This document shows positions 1 to 10,156 of a stretch of DNA of 64,000 nucleotides, piece by piece. The notes below the pieces were generated by a model. The model ran no database searches. It had not been told where the DNA came from and saw only the letters and a program-made list of their open reading frames with translations. How positions within the stretch are numbered: position 1 is the first letter of the stretch; each line of letters starts with the position of its first letter. Source of the stretch: Clarkia xantiana subsp. parviflora (taxonomy: Eukaryota; Streptophyta; Magnoliopsida; Myrtales; Onagraceae); contig JAPTYO010000012.1 of assembly GCA_036873135.1 (NCBI GenBank), positions 11,354,090 through 11,418,089 on the forward strand, in the 5' to 3' direction. Both the position numbers and the translations under genes were made by a program.

Positions 1-829
1 CAGCAAATCTTCCATTGCTGCTTGTTCTATTATCAGAAAACTCTCCAAAAGTTATGCAGCTTCCAGTGTGTCCCCTCACAATTTTAAACCTGACTTGATC
101 AGAGAGTCTCAATGTATACTTCTCGTGTCCTTTCGATAACTCATTCCTTGCTCTCACTATAGAATGCCCTGTCGAGTTAGACCGAGGCAACCTATCAACC
201 TCGTTTAGCTTCCTGGACATTGTCCTCGTGCAACCCATGCTTTGCCCCCTAGATTCTTCACTGTCCTCCTCATCATCATCATCATCACTGACATCTTCTC
301 TTTCGTCATCTTCAATGTTGATACTAACCGCATCCTCGTAACTAACCTCTCTGATACTAGACATGGGACTGCCATGGCCAATCTGGGGAGAAACTAGCTT
401 TTCCGGGGGTAAGTCAAGGTCTCTTCGACAAACCGGACATGTCTTATGTGACTCAAGCCAGAGATCTACGCACTCCTTATGGAAAACATGGTAGCATACT
501 GTGAGGAGGCGTAACATGCTGTGATCTTCAAACTCGGACAAACAAATGGCGCATTCTAGGCTGAACTTGGTGTCTTGTCGGATTTCTTTGACAGTGGAGT
601 ACTCGAAAGTAGGGAAAGTCTGCACCAGTGAAGGGTCGAGGCCGTTGGTAGAATTGACAACCATTAAGTTGAGGGTAGGGCTATTTAAGTTACTGAAAAG
701 GTTCTGAGTTAGGAAGCGGCAGAGGCAAATGAGGAAGAAGCCTAAGAAGAAGGCGGCGATGAGGAGGGCGATGAGGAGTATTGTGAGGGATGATGAAGGG
801 TATACGGTGGGTGATGGGGAGGGATTCAT
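1..829 (-). CDS. ATL-family RING-H2 E3 ubiquitin ligase, partial (3' end beyond window)
   Basis: Open frame from an ATG at 829 down to the window edge, about 276 codons with no stop, so the C terminus is missing. Residues ~15-40 form one hydrophobic membrane segment. A GLD-type motif beginning GLDPSLVQTFP follows at ~63-73. The RING-H2 finger has C93, C96, C112, H114, H117, C120, C131 and C134, with the conserved Trp after C120 and the CPVCR end. This order (membrane helix, GLD, RING-H2) defines plant ATL ligases, which ubiquitinate targets at membranes, often in defence or carbon/nitrogen signalling. The rest is acidic and Ser-rich (D/E run ~195-205), then basic. ATL genes are commonly intronless, as seen here. 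The closest group is probably the ATL6/ATL31/ATL34 type; the exact member is not resolved. Confidence 0.9.
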   Translation of the reverse strand, partial: MNPSPSPTVYPSSSLTILLIALLIAAFFLGFFLICLCRFLTQNLFSNLNSPTLNLMVVNSTNGLDPSLVQTFPTFEYSTVKEIRQDTKFSLECAICLSEFEDHSMLRLLTVCYHVFHKECVDLWLESHKTCPVCRRDLDLPPEKLVSPQIGHGSPMSSIREVSYEDAVSINIEDDEREDVSDDDDDEEDSEESRGQSMGCTRTMSRKLNEVDRLPRSNSTGHSIVRARNELSKGHEKYTLRLSDQVRFKIVRGHTGSCITFGEFSDNRTSSNGRFA

Positions 830-1657
830 TTATTTAGGAAAAGAGATGAGATGCATTGAAGAGATGATGGGTAGTAGTGTAGTAGTTGTTTAGTATTTGG
901 TTGAGGATGAATTTGCAAAGAGAAAAAATGATGGAGAGGAAATGTCTCGGGTTTGTGGTAATGGTTGGGTTTTCATGGAGTATTGAACGAGTCTTTGTGT
1001 CAATCAACACTATAGGAAGGAACCAAATTTGGCTCTCCTGATTCTTCTCATCTTTTGATTCTGGTCAAGATTCTTGATGCTTTTGCTTTCCTATTTCTTA
1101 GGCCTTAGCTGAAATAATAATTACTCAACTTTCACAAATTGGGCACTGTTCTGGAATTAGTTGAAACTTGGAGATGATAAAAGTTAGGGTTGGACTAAAT
1201 TACTTACATTCAAGAACGATCACAAATGCAAACTGTGGTTTTACGGGTCATTTGCGGGTCACGGGTAAAATTGACAGGCCTACTCAATGTGACGTTAATG
1301 TTAAAGTCCTCCCCAGTGTAACGTCTCCGGCGGATTTCGACATCGGGTCGCCCACAACTCGTTTTACCAATGGGAACAACCCAACCTTGGGTTTATAATT
1401 ATATGCCTTTGATATGTATAGTTTTCAGTTTTCACAATGAACAAGAAAATACTTTATATAGGGTAGGGTATATAAAGTTAATTAACATAGTAAATATTAC
1501 AAATTTATTAATTAATTAACCAGTTAATAAATATTGTAAATATTACAAACTTTATTTATTTCCCTAATAAAAAAGTTTACGGTTTTAGCAAGGTATTATA
1601 GTAAATACCGCCATAAAGTACACGCGCCTACAGTCCAGAGTATGGCGGCGCGTACAT
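830..1657. other. Intergenic: ATL upstream region and MAGL 3' flank
   Basis: About 830 bases without a convincing gene. The part next to 829 is the 5' leader and promoter side of the ATL gene. The rest is AT-rich and carries the 3' flank of the hydrolase at 1658, with TTTATT (AATAAA on the minus strand) near 1550. A 76-codon frame at 1168-1398 has no recognisable features. Confidence 0.6.
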
Positions 1658-2623
1658 TCATGACTGGTGCTTGACGCCCTCCACCCTGGATTTGAGCCAA
1701 TCGACGATTTCTCCAAAAACCAACTCCACACTCTCCTCGGGTTCGCCGACCAGCTGGTGCCACATCCCGTCATACACCCTAATAGTCTTATCCGTGGTGG
1801 CAGCTCGTTCGTACAGTTCCCTTACGCACTGCGGATCGCACACAACGTCATCTCCACCGTGTACGATCAAGAACGGCACCTCAACCTCCTCGAACCGCCC
1901 CTGCAGGTCCTTACACACCCTCATCAGCTCGAGCGCCGTCGCAGCACGCGGCTTCGCCGTTGTCCTTCTCGGGCTGGAGATCGCTAGCTTCCTCTTCCAG
2001 TCCACCTTGAACGAAACGTCGGGTATAGATCCCCGAGTGGGAACCACGCGCCAGGTGGGTATGACGGACGCGGCGGCGAAAAGCAGGTGCTCGAGCGGCC
2101 ACGGGGGCTTGAACTTGGCGCTGATGCCGCACATCGCGCCGTTGAGGATGAGGCCGTCCCACGCGCCTTTCTGGCGGAGCGTGATGTAAAGGGAGATGGC
2201 ACCGCCTAGGGATTCGGAGTAGAGGAAGGCCGGGAGGGAGGAGTGACGGGCGCGGAAGGAGTCGAAGAAAGCGATGCAGTCGTCAACGACGGGGTTGATG
2301 TCGGGGATGTGGGCGATGAGGCCGTCGGAGAAGCCGTGGCCCTGGTGGTCGATAGCGCAGGTGGCAAAGCCGGATTTAGCGAAGTGAATGGCGGTGAGCT
2401 GGAGAAACCAGCTGGACTCGCCGGTGAAGCCATGGACCATGGCGATGACGCCGATGAGCTTGGTCGGAGGGATAGGGGTCCACCACTGAGTGAATTGGTT
2501 GAGGCCGGTAGAATTGGTGATGAACTCGGAGGCGTGAGTCACAGAGTGGCGGGCATAGAATTGGTCAGGGGTGAGAGAGCCGAAGATACTGGTGTCATTG
2601 GCCTCTGCGACTGGATGAACCAT
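1658..2623 (-). CDS. MAGL-type alpha/beta hydrolase (monoacylglycerol lipase / caffeoylshikimate esterase-like)
   Basis: Intronless 321-residue protein of usual length for plant monoacylglycerol lipase-like hydrolases. Visible landmarks are the oxyanion-side HGFTGESSW (64-72), the DHQGHGFSDG signature (92-101), a nucleophile elbow SESLGG with Ser138, the acid in GGDDVVCD (Asp259 by alignment to the GxxDxxCD pattern) and the catalytic His289 in GMWHQL. The family releases fatty acid or phenolic acid from monoacylglycerols or shikimate esters in the cytosol or at membranes. The first Gly of the usual GxSxG elbow is Ser136 here, an unusual substitution. The ATG at 2623 lies about 50 bases downstream of a TATA box, supporting this start. 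Substrate cannot be decided from sequence. High confidence for fold and family, lower for function. Confidence 0.92.
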   Translation of the reverse strand: MVHPVAEANDTSIFGSLTPDQFYARHSVTHASEFITNSTGLNQFTQWWTPIPPTKLIGVIAMVHGFTGESSWFLQLTAIHFAKSGFATCAIDHQGHGFSDGLIAHIPDINPVVDDCIAFFDSFRARHSSLPAFLYSESLGGAISLYITLRQKGAWDGLILNGAMCGISAKFKPPWPLEHLLFAAASVIPTWRVVPTRGSIPDVSFKVDWKRKLAISSPRRTTAKPRAATALELMRVCKDLQGRFEEVEVPFLIVHGGDDVVCDPQCVRELYERAATTDKTIRVYDGMWHQLVGEPEESVELVFGEIVDWLKSRVEGVKHQS

Positions 2624-2675
2624 GGCTACTCTCCGGTGATAATTTCGTGAGAGTGGGACTTCTTAATAATAACTA

Positions 2676-2682
2676 TTTTATA
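2676..2682 (-). promoter_or_regulatory. TATA box of the MAGL-type gene
   Basis: TATAAAA on the minus strand, 53 bases upstream of the ATG at 2623, in a CTTTATAAAATAG context. It implies a very short 5' leader of roughly 25 bases. The neighbouring sequence is rich in GA/CT repeats, common in plant core promoters. Confidence 0.5.
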
Positions 2683-3020
2683 AAGGGAGAAAGAGATAGA
2701 GTGAAGGAGACGGAGAGATAGAGATATGATGATTTGATAGGGGGATCTGCAGAAATACGGAGAGAGCGTATTATGTGTGATTGGATTAAGTTTAGTTACG
2801 TGGTTTGGCTTGTCAGGTAGATGGGTCATTTACTATAAACTGCAATTTAAGAACATACTACTGTTGAGTGCTCGCTGATGTGCATACTTTTTTCATTAAA
2901 AATGGTTAATTATCAATTTGCTGGTTGCATTCTACACCCTGCCACAATTTATTAGAATTATTTGCTACTATAAGTTTCGTAAGTGGATAAATTGTTAATT
3001 TGACTAAATTTTTCGACATC
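2683..3020. other. Upstream region of MAGL gene, no further feature
   Basis: GA-rich then AT-rich sequence upstream of the hydrolase promoter. I see no gene, repeat or tRNA here. Confidence 0.5.
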
Positions 3021-3021
3021 T

Positions 3022-4121
3022 TGGCGTAACCAGGAATCGGAGTTAGGGGTTGAAAGAGTGATCAGTTTTTTTTTTTTCAATCCATATACCGTCCTTATAA
3101 AATCCAAATATCAAAATGTGTCGAAAATTAAGTCATGATTTTAGAATAAAAAAACTAAAAGAATTAAATAAATCATTAAATAATCTTAAAATTATATAAA
3201 CTTTAAATTCTAAAACTTTATTTAATTGTGTGTACAGATTGATTGGATTAACCCTAGAGAATAAAAGTGTTTCAAAGTATTACCTAATGTTAACCCGACC
3301 AAACTTTACACCTAACTCAATAGAGTATTAGAAAAAAAGACCATAATATTACATAAACCATTTAGATTAAAATATGAAAATTCAACAAACAAAAAGCGAA
3401 ATTGGGCGTCTGTTCAAAACAACTGCGCCCAAAAAAATTTGGGGCGAAGCCGCAGTTTAGACAGAGACAGTGTGGTTATTTTGGTATTTGGCTAAATTTT
3501 CGGCATATTTTAGTATTTGGACTTTCTTAGAGTGCTATATGGGTAAATAGTTCAATATATTACTTAAAAAATGAAAAAATACTTGTGAAAAAGAAAAAAA
3601 TCATATGAAAAAAAACAAAACTAATATAGTCTAATAATTTAAAAGTTTTTTACAAAATAATTAATATGACTATTTTCATACTTTTGAAAATAAAACATAA
3701 TATACTCATTATCAAAAGATTCAAATCAATGAAATTCACCAAAAAATAGTTCGTCAAATTATCGCTCATTGATTACGTTATGGACAAACAGACTTTTGCA
3801 GATTTTTTTGGTAATACTTTTGTATATATTTATTTGAATAAATATATATTGTCACTTAGATAGTCAGATATACTTTAGATATGCACTTATATATACAAAC
3901 TATATATATATATATAAAATGAGTTAAATAGTATATACATTACATAACATTCATATTTAATGTTACACCACTTTCCTATTTAAATGCGGGGTGCAACATT
4001 CATTTTTTTTTTCTTCCATAAATTGAGGGTAGCAACATTTACATATCCACTAGTATATACACTAATTTTTATAAAGTTGTGGGGTTACAGTTACAACCCC
4101 TCAACTATAGCTACGCCACTG
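3022..4121. mobile_element. Possible decayed hAT-like element
   Basis: The left edge (TTGGCGTAACCAGGAAT...TTAGGGGTTG) and the reverse complement of the right edge (CAGTGGCGTAGCTATAG...GAGGGGTTG) are imperfect inverted copies. The right edge has the CAGTGGCG start seen in many plant hAT elements, including the clear one at 7586. No matching 8-bp TSD could be found and the interior is AT-rich without coding potential, so this is tentative. Confidence 0.3.
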
Positions 4122-4219
4122 GCTCTAAAATGAAATGGACACATGCTAATAAAATCGCTGAAAACTAATCTAGAATAACAAAAATGCCTTCAAAGTTCCA
4201 ACCCTCAGCTTCTAATATT

Positions 4220-4360
4220 CACTACAAGAAATAGAGCAAATTTCGACATTTTTTAAATAGTTAACGACACTTTCTTGGTGTCGTTAGAAACTAACGACAC
4301 TTAAAAGAAGTGTCGTAGATCGCAATGTCGTTAGATTTTTATGACATTTTCACTACTACA
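4220..4360 (+). mobile_element. CACTA (En/Spm) transposon terminus, orphan
   Basis: Begins CACTACAAGAAAT, the standard CACTA-superfamily terminus in plants. It is followed by several direct and inverted copies of a subterminal motif built on AACGACACTT / TGTCGTTAG between 4262 and 4335. The opposite terminus (TTTCTTGTAGTG) is not seen in the following kilobases, so only one end is supported. Confidence 0.65.
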
Positions 4361-5278
4361 ATAAAAAATAAAAAAAACAACCATACTTATGTTTCTTATA
4401 TATATATATATATATTAGAGAAATTCCTCACACAACTCATATTCCATATCTTAAACTTTTGAATATAAAGTTTCATAATAATAAATTCTAGTATTTATAT
4501 ATATTACAAGTTAGTTCGCATATTAGCTATAATATTAGGCTTATATGAGTTATATCAATCTTCATATAACTATATTATCCTATATAACACTTATAATCGA
4601 AAATGCATTGTTCCTCCAAATGCATACCCAAATGCGCAGGTCGGTTTTTCAAAGAAAGATAAATTGGTATTTCCGAACCAACTGCAATAAACATGAACAA
4701 ATATGCATGTTAGTAAACTCTAAGGTGTAGTAAGTAAAAAATGAAACCTTGATTGAGGTGTCTGAAGGAAGTTTATCGCACTCCTCAGAAAGCCTCTGCA
4801 CTCTTCTTTGAGACTAATGTTCTATTCGTTAACGATTCCACCCTCAGGTTGCTTCCTCCGTTGCCTTTTCAGTTCTCGTTCATCTTGCTACCATTTACAA
4901 ATAAATAAAACAAACCTTTTTAAATTTTCTGAACATCATGTTATTGCATATCTATAAATGAAATGAAACTAACTCGGACAAAACTAAAGCTTATACCATT
5001 TACTGACTTGAACCCATTGATCCGGCATCATTGCCCCGGGCACAGCTGAGTTTGGTCTTTTTGGGACGGAGAAGTGGGCTAGGTGAAGATCGGAGAAGAT
5101 AATCGGAGAAGTAATCGGAGAAGAAGATATAGAGAAGAGTTGAGACTTGTGTTAACATATTAATTCATCATGCAAGCATAGTTCCATCTCCTCGTACATG
5201 AGCTATATATAATAACCCTAATTATCTGTAATATCAATATGACCCCCAAAATATTCTATTACTACATAAACCCTCATA
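4361..5278. other. Unassigned AT-rich region, partly LTR relic
   Basis: No supported gene. A stretch at 4740-4890 looks less AT-rich and could be old coding sequence, but no frame persists. From ~5030 to 5278, GA-rich repeats (ATCGGAGAAG units near 5085-5130) and the downstream sequence read as the far part of the minus-strand LTR relic that follows. Confidence 0.35.
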
Positions 5279-7397
5279 CTATACTATCATAACCCACCCC
5301 TTAAAAAACACATTGTCCTCAAGGTGTGTCCTACCGGGACCATTAAACCTGTCATAAACCCGAACCAATGCAAATGAACCTCGAGAGAAACCGGGTCTAT
5401 TAAATCCATCGTAATCTCGAACCATTTGCTCTATGAAGATACATCGACTCTTGATCATGAACCTCAAATGTAATTCATGCTTCCCATCAGTGAACAACTC
5501 TTTGATGCTAATAAGAACCAAGTTCACGAGTATGAAGCGTTCCCGAGCTATGAGTGTAGATTCGAGAGTTGCCCTCCAAAAAAGGATCATACTCGAGCAG
5601 GTTAGTACCTATAGGTGTCAACCCATTTTCCATGATAAGCTCAACTGCAAAAGAGTTTGGCCCAAAAAATTCGGTTGTCAAAACGATGTATGCAGTGAAA
5701 TTATTATTGTCCAACACCAAAGAGTGTGCTAACTTGCCAACATCTTCAATAGAATGAATAATCTCTTTGTGGCTTTTAGTTTGAAATTGCTCAACAAAAT
5801 CTTCTCTTATGTTAACAAGCTCTTCCCTTGTGTTAACATACTCTTCCCTTGTGTCAACAAGCTCTTACCACACTGTTCCAATGTGTTTGCAACCTTAGCT
5901 AACTCAATTGGAACATTTCAATGCTGACATACATCCAATGAGTGTTTGAAAGTTTTGTTGAAGCATCATCCAACAACCCTTAATTTTTTGTAAATCCTCC
6001 CGAAGCAAATCCATGGTATGAAAAAGGGTTAATAATCTAAGTGAGGTCTGAAGTTTGCCCCATGTTAACGGGAGAGGTCTGAAGTTTCAAATGTTGATTT
6101 GAGAGGTCTGAAGTTTCAACTTTGTTGATAACAACGGTCTCCGTCTGTTTTTACCGTTAATTGTGACGAAAATTGGTCACGTGCTTGGCATGTGACCAGA
6201 AATAAAATAAAATTCCAAAAATGCCCTTCTATCAAAGTGTGCCCCTCACATGCTTGAAGGAAAAGACGAAAATGCCCTTAAAGCCACCACGGCTCCGGCC
6301 ACCGCCACCCGACTCCGACCACCACCACCTCGGCTCCGACGACCACCACCGACCACCAACACGGCTCTGATCGGAGCTTTGTGGCTCCGATCGGAGTTTT
6401 TCGGCTCCGATCAGAGCCGTGTTGGTGGTCGGTGGTGGTCGCCGGAGTTCGGTGGTGGTCACCGGAGCTGTGATGGTGGTGGCCGGAGTAATTTGACTTT
6501 AGGGGTAATTTTTTCTTTTCACATTTACTCAAATGAGATATTAAATAAAACAAAATATTAAAAGGGCAAGAATGTCATTTCACACAATTATGTTAAATTT
6601 AACCCTAAAAATGGACGAAAAACCTCAAATCAACAAAGTTGAAACTTCAGACCTCTCAAATCAACATTTGAAACTTCTGACATCTCCCGTTAACATGGGG
6701 CAAACTTCAGACCTCTTCTAGGTTATTAACCCTATGAAAAAATTCACCACTGTCCATTCTTTTGACGAGTGCTTACACAAACACCTTATGAGCGTTAAGG
6801 TTGCTATTAAAAAAAAATTGCAACAATCTGTCGATACTCGCATCAATACCACAGGAAGTTATTTCAATCAGAGGCAGTTGAATAGTAGCAGCAGGAAGAA
6901 TTGAATCACTAACAGAGCAAATCAGACGATCTATAAATCTATTGCATTATCAATCCTCATGCAGCTGCAGCAGTAGGAATAGGGTAGTAGAACAGCAACA
7001 ATTCAACTAGGCAACACCTCAGGACTAGCAGTGATTCCCACACAAGTAAGCAGCATAGGGCAGTAGAAATCACAGCATCAGAGACAGAAGTATAAACCTG
7101 ATAGAGCTGAAACAGTAATCAATAGTGCAGGAGCAAGTGACAGCGACAGACGAGAAAAATGGTGACCAACGTTGGTGATTGATCACAGTGGCGTCAACGA
7201 TGATAAATGCCAAATCAGAAGCGGCTGAGCAATTGGCGCTAGTGATGGATGAGCGGCAACAATGGTGGACGAAGGAGAGACAATCGACAGAGATGAAGCG
7301 ACGGTTGATGCAGACGGCGATGGTCGGAGATGGTAATAGTGGTCGGAATCGCCACAAAAACACCGCAGCCAAGGAAAAGTGGCTCTGATACCAATGG
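5279..7397 (-). mobile_element. Decayed minus-strand LTR retroelement interior (PPT to PBS)
   Basis: At 7384-7397 the minus strand reads TTGGTATCAGAGCC, the classic plant primer-binding site complementary to initiator-Met tRNA. At the other end (~5290-5325) the minus strand reads CTTGAGGACAATGTG then AAGGGGTGGG, a typical gypsy 3' region with polypurine tract, followed by TTATGATAGTATAG as a probable LTR start. The flanking sequences (about 5050-5290 and 7398-8340) resemble each other only loosely as LTRs. No gag or pol frame survives in between, and a Mutator-like element is inserted at 6026. Either an old, mostly deleted element or a non-autonomous derivative. Confidence 0.55.
6026..6732. 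mobile_element. Mutator-like foldback element, 707 bp, perfect 9-bp TSD
   Basis: Starts GGGTTAATAATCT and ends AGGTTATTAACCC. It is flanked by identical 9-bp duplications TATGAAAAA (6017-6025 and 6733-6741), as expected for the Mutator superfamily. The outer ~105 bases of each side are near-identical inverted repeats, built of a repeated phrase (GAGGTCTGAAGTTT...). The GC-rich core (6290-6490) is itself palindromic around GGCTCCGATCGGAG, so the whole element could fold on itself. Open frames inside are by-products of the palindrome, not genes. Confidence 0.9.
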
Positions 7398-7577
7398 TAC
7401 GAACCCAATCGATATGATAGAAGGTGGATAGATTAGGATCAGAGAATTGGAGATTAAAGAACATTAGATCATTGATGCAGAGATAGAGAGAACTATACTC
7501 CTCAATATTCATTCATAATTTTCATAATTCTTCTCTTCACCACCCATAACATATATATAAGCAACTAACTCTTAATC
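7398..7577 (-). repeat. Putative 5' LTR portion of the decayed retroelement
   Basis: Sequence immediately adjoining the initiator-Met primer-binding site on the minus strand, with a TATATATA box near 7550 (minus-strand reading). It ends at the hAT insertion at 7586 and appears to resume after 8212 for roughly 100 bases. Boundaries are inferred from the PBS only. Confidence 0.4.
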
Positions 7578-7585
7578 ACCATTTT

Positions 7586-8212
7586 CAGTGGCGGATCAGG
7601 ATCTCGATAATGTGGATACGCTATGTAAAAGAAAAAAAAATGTGAAGATTTTACTTATTTTTTAACAAAATTATGTAAAATATATAAAACTTATTTTAAA
7701 AAAAATTATTTTGGTACTATCATGTTTTAAAATATACATATTTCAAAACGATGATAATTGATACTTTCTTCGGTTATTTATCCAAAATTGTCGTTAAATA
7801 TATTTCAAATGTACACAGTACTTTTTAAAGTATCATAATTAAACCATATTTGCTTATACAAATGTTACAATTTAGTCAAATCAGACCAGTACCAATTGTA
7901 GATGAGTTGAGTTTTAATCGAGTCATGACACTATTGTAACACTAATATTGGTTTTGATTTCGATATTTAAAAAAGTATTCATTTACTTTGTAAATTTAAA
8001 ATGTATTTGATAACAATTTTGGACGGAATAACAGGATCTTATTCTCTTGCACAAAATAATTTGGGTCTTACACTCAAATAATGAGGATCTTACATTTAAA
8101 TAATGAGGATCATAGTATATTTTTTCTCAGAAATAAACTTAGAGTACCACTAAAAATACTCGATAATGTGGTTACGTTCGTAACCACATTATCACACATC
8201 CATCCGCCACTG
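7586..8212. mobile_element. hAT-type non-autonomous element, 627 bp, perfect 8-bp TSD
   Basis: Terminal inverted repeats CAGTGGCGGAT at both ends, each followed by a related GATAATGTGG segment. Identical 8-bp TSDs ACCATTTT lie at 7578-7585 and 8213-8220. CAGTGGCGGA-type ends plus an 8-bp TSD are diagnostic of plant hAT elements. No transposase frame is present. It sits inside the presumed LTR of the older retroelement. Confidence 0.9.
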
Positions 8213-8351
8213 ACCATTTTACCCACAAAGTATCACATTCTACTACTTTCCCCCCACATTATTAAAAGACCCATATACTATATCTAGTCCATATCACTTT
8301 TAAATGAAGTTGATGCATTACATAAATCCATCCCTATATTTAGATTGATTC

Positions 8352-8640
8352 CAGGGCCCGAGCCTCAGGCTTCCTGTCATAGAGGCGTCTTGATATTAGT
8401 TGATGTTGTACTGTATTAAGTATTCCTCTCTGCAGTTGCTTCTGCAAGGTAAAGTGGTGTAGGAAAAGACATACGAATTATCAAGCAACCACATAGAAGA
8501 ATGGTTTTCTTACTTGTTCCAAATTCATACGGGTTATCTTTATTTGCATCTGATGAACCCTCAGTGCCACTTTCACCACTTTGAGAGGCCAATGACAGAA
8601 ACATATCATTTACAAACATGACATTAGTAACCTTGAAACA
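8352..8640 (-). pseudogene. Possible relic of two exons of an unidentified gene
   Basis: On the minus strand a frame ~8510-8619 encodes a Ser/Gly/Asp-rich segment ending in PYEFGT at a GTAAG donor. After a short gap ending in CCTTGCAG (~8443), a second frame continues as KQLQRGILNTVQHQ...RLYDRKPEA to ~8352. The codon-like pattern and splice signals suggest a gene fragment. I do not recognise the protein and no other exons are seen nearby, so this may be a duplicated or captured piece. Confidence 0.3.
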
Positions 8641-9080
8641 TGAACAAATGCACCAAGAACATCCATGTCAATGCAATTACCATGTGATAAGCTGCAGTTA
8701 GTACCGAATTGACACCTCTGCTGCAGAAAGAACTTGCACATCTGCAATTCGGTGGTCTAGCATCAGTATAAGCCCGTGGACAGTAACAGTTCACTGTTAA
8801 TGCAATAACACTTTGTTATCTCATCTTTTCTGCGATTTTAACAACACTTTGCCCCCTAAATTGCACTAGAAATTTGGCCTATTAGTGCTTCCGGAAGTGA
8901 AATGTGGAGGCGGCGGGGATTTTAGTTATTTCATTTAACTATTTCCATCTTTTTATTCACACGTGCTAATCAATTATCCATTTTTGTTTAAAGATAACGG
9001 AAAATTTAAATCGAGTTAGCAATATGTTTACTTACGGAACTTAGACTAGCATTATATTAATAGTCTTCAAACTTCAATTA
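8641..9080. other. Intergenic, no recognised feature
   Basis: Mixed-composition sequence without a persistent frame or repeat. The last nine bases before 9090 form the left TSD of the following element. Confidence 0.5.
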
Positions 9081-9089
9081 TTATTATTT

Positions 9090-10089
9090 GGGTACTTTTG
9101 GTACCACATGTTTACACCAAATCCACTGTTCATACCATATGTATTTTTTGTACCAATTTGGTACCAACGGTTTCTATTTTGTGATGTTTTGGTACCTCCG
9201 TTACTGTTCTGTTTAAATTGGTCGTTAAATGACCATGTGAGGGCACGTGACCTTTTTTTTATAACAAAAATAGAAACTTGATTTTGACATAAATGCCCTT
9301 ACCTGCAGACTTCTCCATACGGCCCCTAATCTCCTGAACTCTCACATCCCTTCTGAAACTTCCATTAACCTACCTTCTTCTCCCTCGTGTGAGATCAATA
9401 TAAAACCAAAATTGACAGTGGCAAATTGCAGCCACAACTTTTACTCTTGAAAGATGTTTGTTTTCTTATAAAATTGCTAATGTTTTTTCCCCCCTAATCC
9501 CCTCCTCCCACCTCGCTAGTGCGACAACACAAAATTCACTGGTGCTCGCTAGTTCCTTCCAATGGTGTCGTTTTCCAATCCAATCAATTGAAATCAATTT
9601 AATTCAATTCGAAGTCCTCGAGCAGTCATACCTCCTTAATAAAATTTGATATTCCTTATCTCCGTCACATTACAACGGTTTCGACCCCAAATTTTTTATC
9701 TCTCTAGAAGCTTATCTCTCTCTATGTTACTCGTAGCTGTCTAAATCTAAATCTTTGTGTATGAATCTTTGGATTTGTGTTCTTTATGTATGGAATCCTT
9801 CGAAGTTGTCTTCTAAATCTGTGTTACACGGTTGTGACACGCTTCAAAAAAAATGAAGAAGAAGGGTATTTCTGTCAAAAGCAAATTTCAGTTTTTGTTA
9901 AAAAAAAAAAATAAAAAAAACGGTCGCGTGCCCCTCACATGGTCATTTAACGGCCAATTTTAACAAAACACTAACGGAGGTACCAAAACAGTACAAAATG
10001 GAAACCGTTGGTACCAAATTGGTACAAAAAAAAATGGTATGAACAGTGAATTTCGTGTAAACATGCGGTACCAAAAGTACCTTTAACCC
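9090..10089. mobile_element. Mutator-like element, 1000 bp, perfect 9-bp TSD
   Basis: Begins GGGTACTTTTGGTACC and ends AAGTACCTTTAACCC, with identical 9-bp duplications TTATTATTT at 9081-9089 and 10090-10098. About 165 bases at each end (to ~9254 and from ~9922) are inverted copies, marked by repeated GGTACC sites and a GGCACGTGACC / GGTCGCGTGCC pair. The middle ~670 bases are unique and non-coding. The right repeat keeps a GGGTTAAAGG start; the left appears to have lost a few bases there. Confidence 0.88.
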
Positions 10090-10156
10090 TTATTATTTTG
10101 AAACCTCATGGATTTATGGATGATCGGTGATATCCTTTACTTACTAATAAAATAAT

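Noticed and set aside
1168..1398. 76-codon plus-strand open frame between ATL and MAGL genes
   Set aside because: No domain, no conservation signal visible, in AT-rich intergenic sequence.
1667..2650. Long plus-strand frames opposite the MAGL-type gene
   Set aside because: GC-rich shadows of the true minus-strand coding sequence.
6232..6561. Pro/Arg- and Gly-rich frames on both strands
   Set aside because: They arise from the palindromic core of a Mutator-like foldback.
7070..7512. Overlapping open frames next to a primer-binding site
   Set aside because: Chance frames in the leader of a decayed retroelement; they cross the LTR/PBS boundary.
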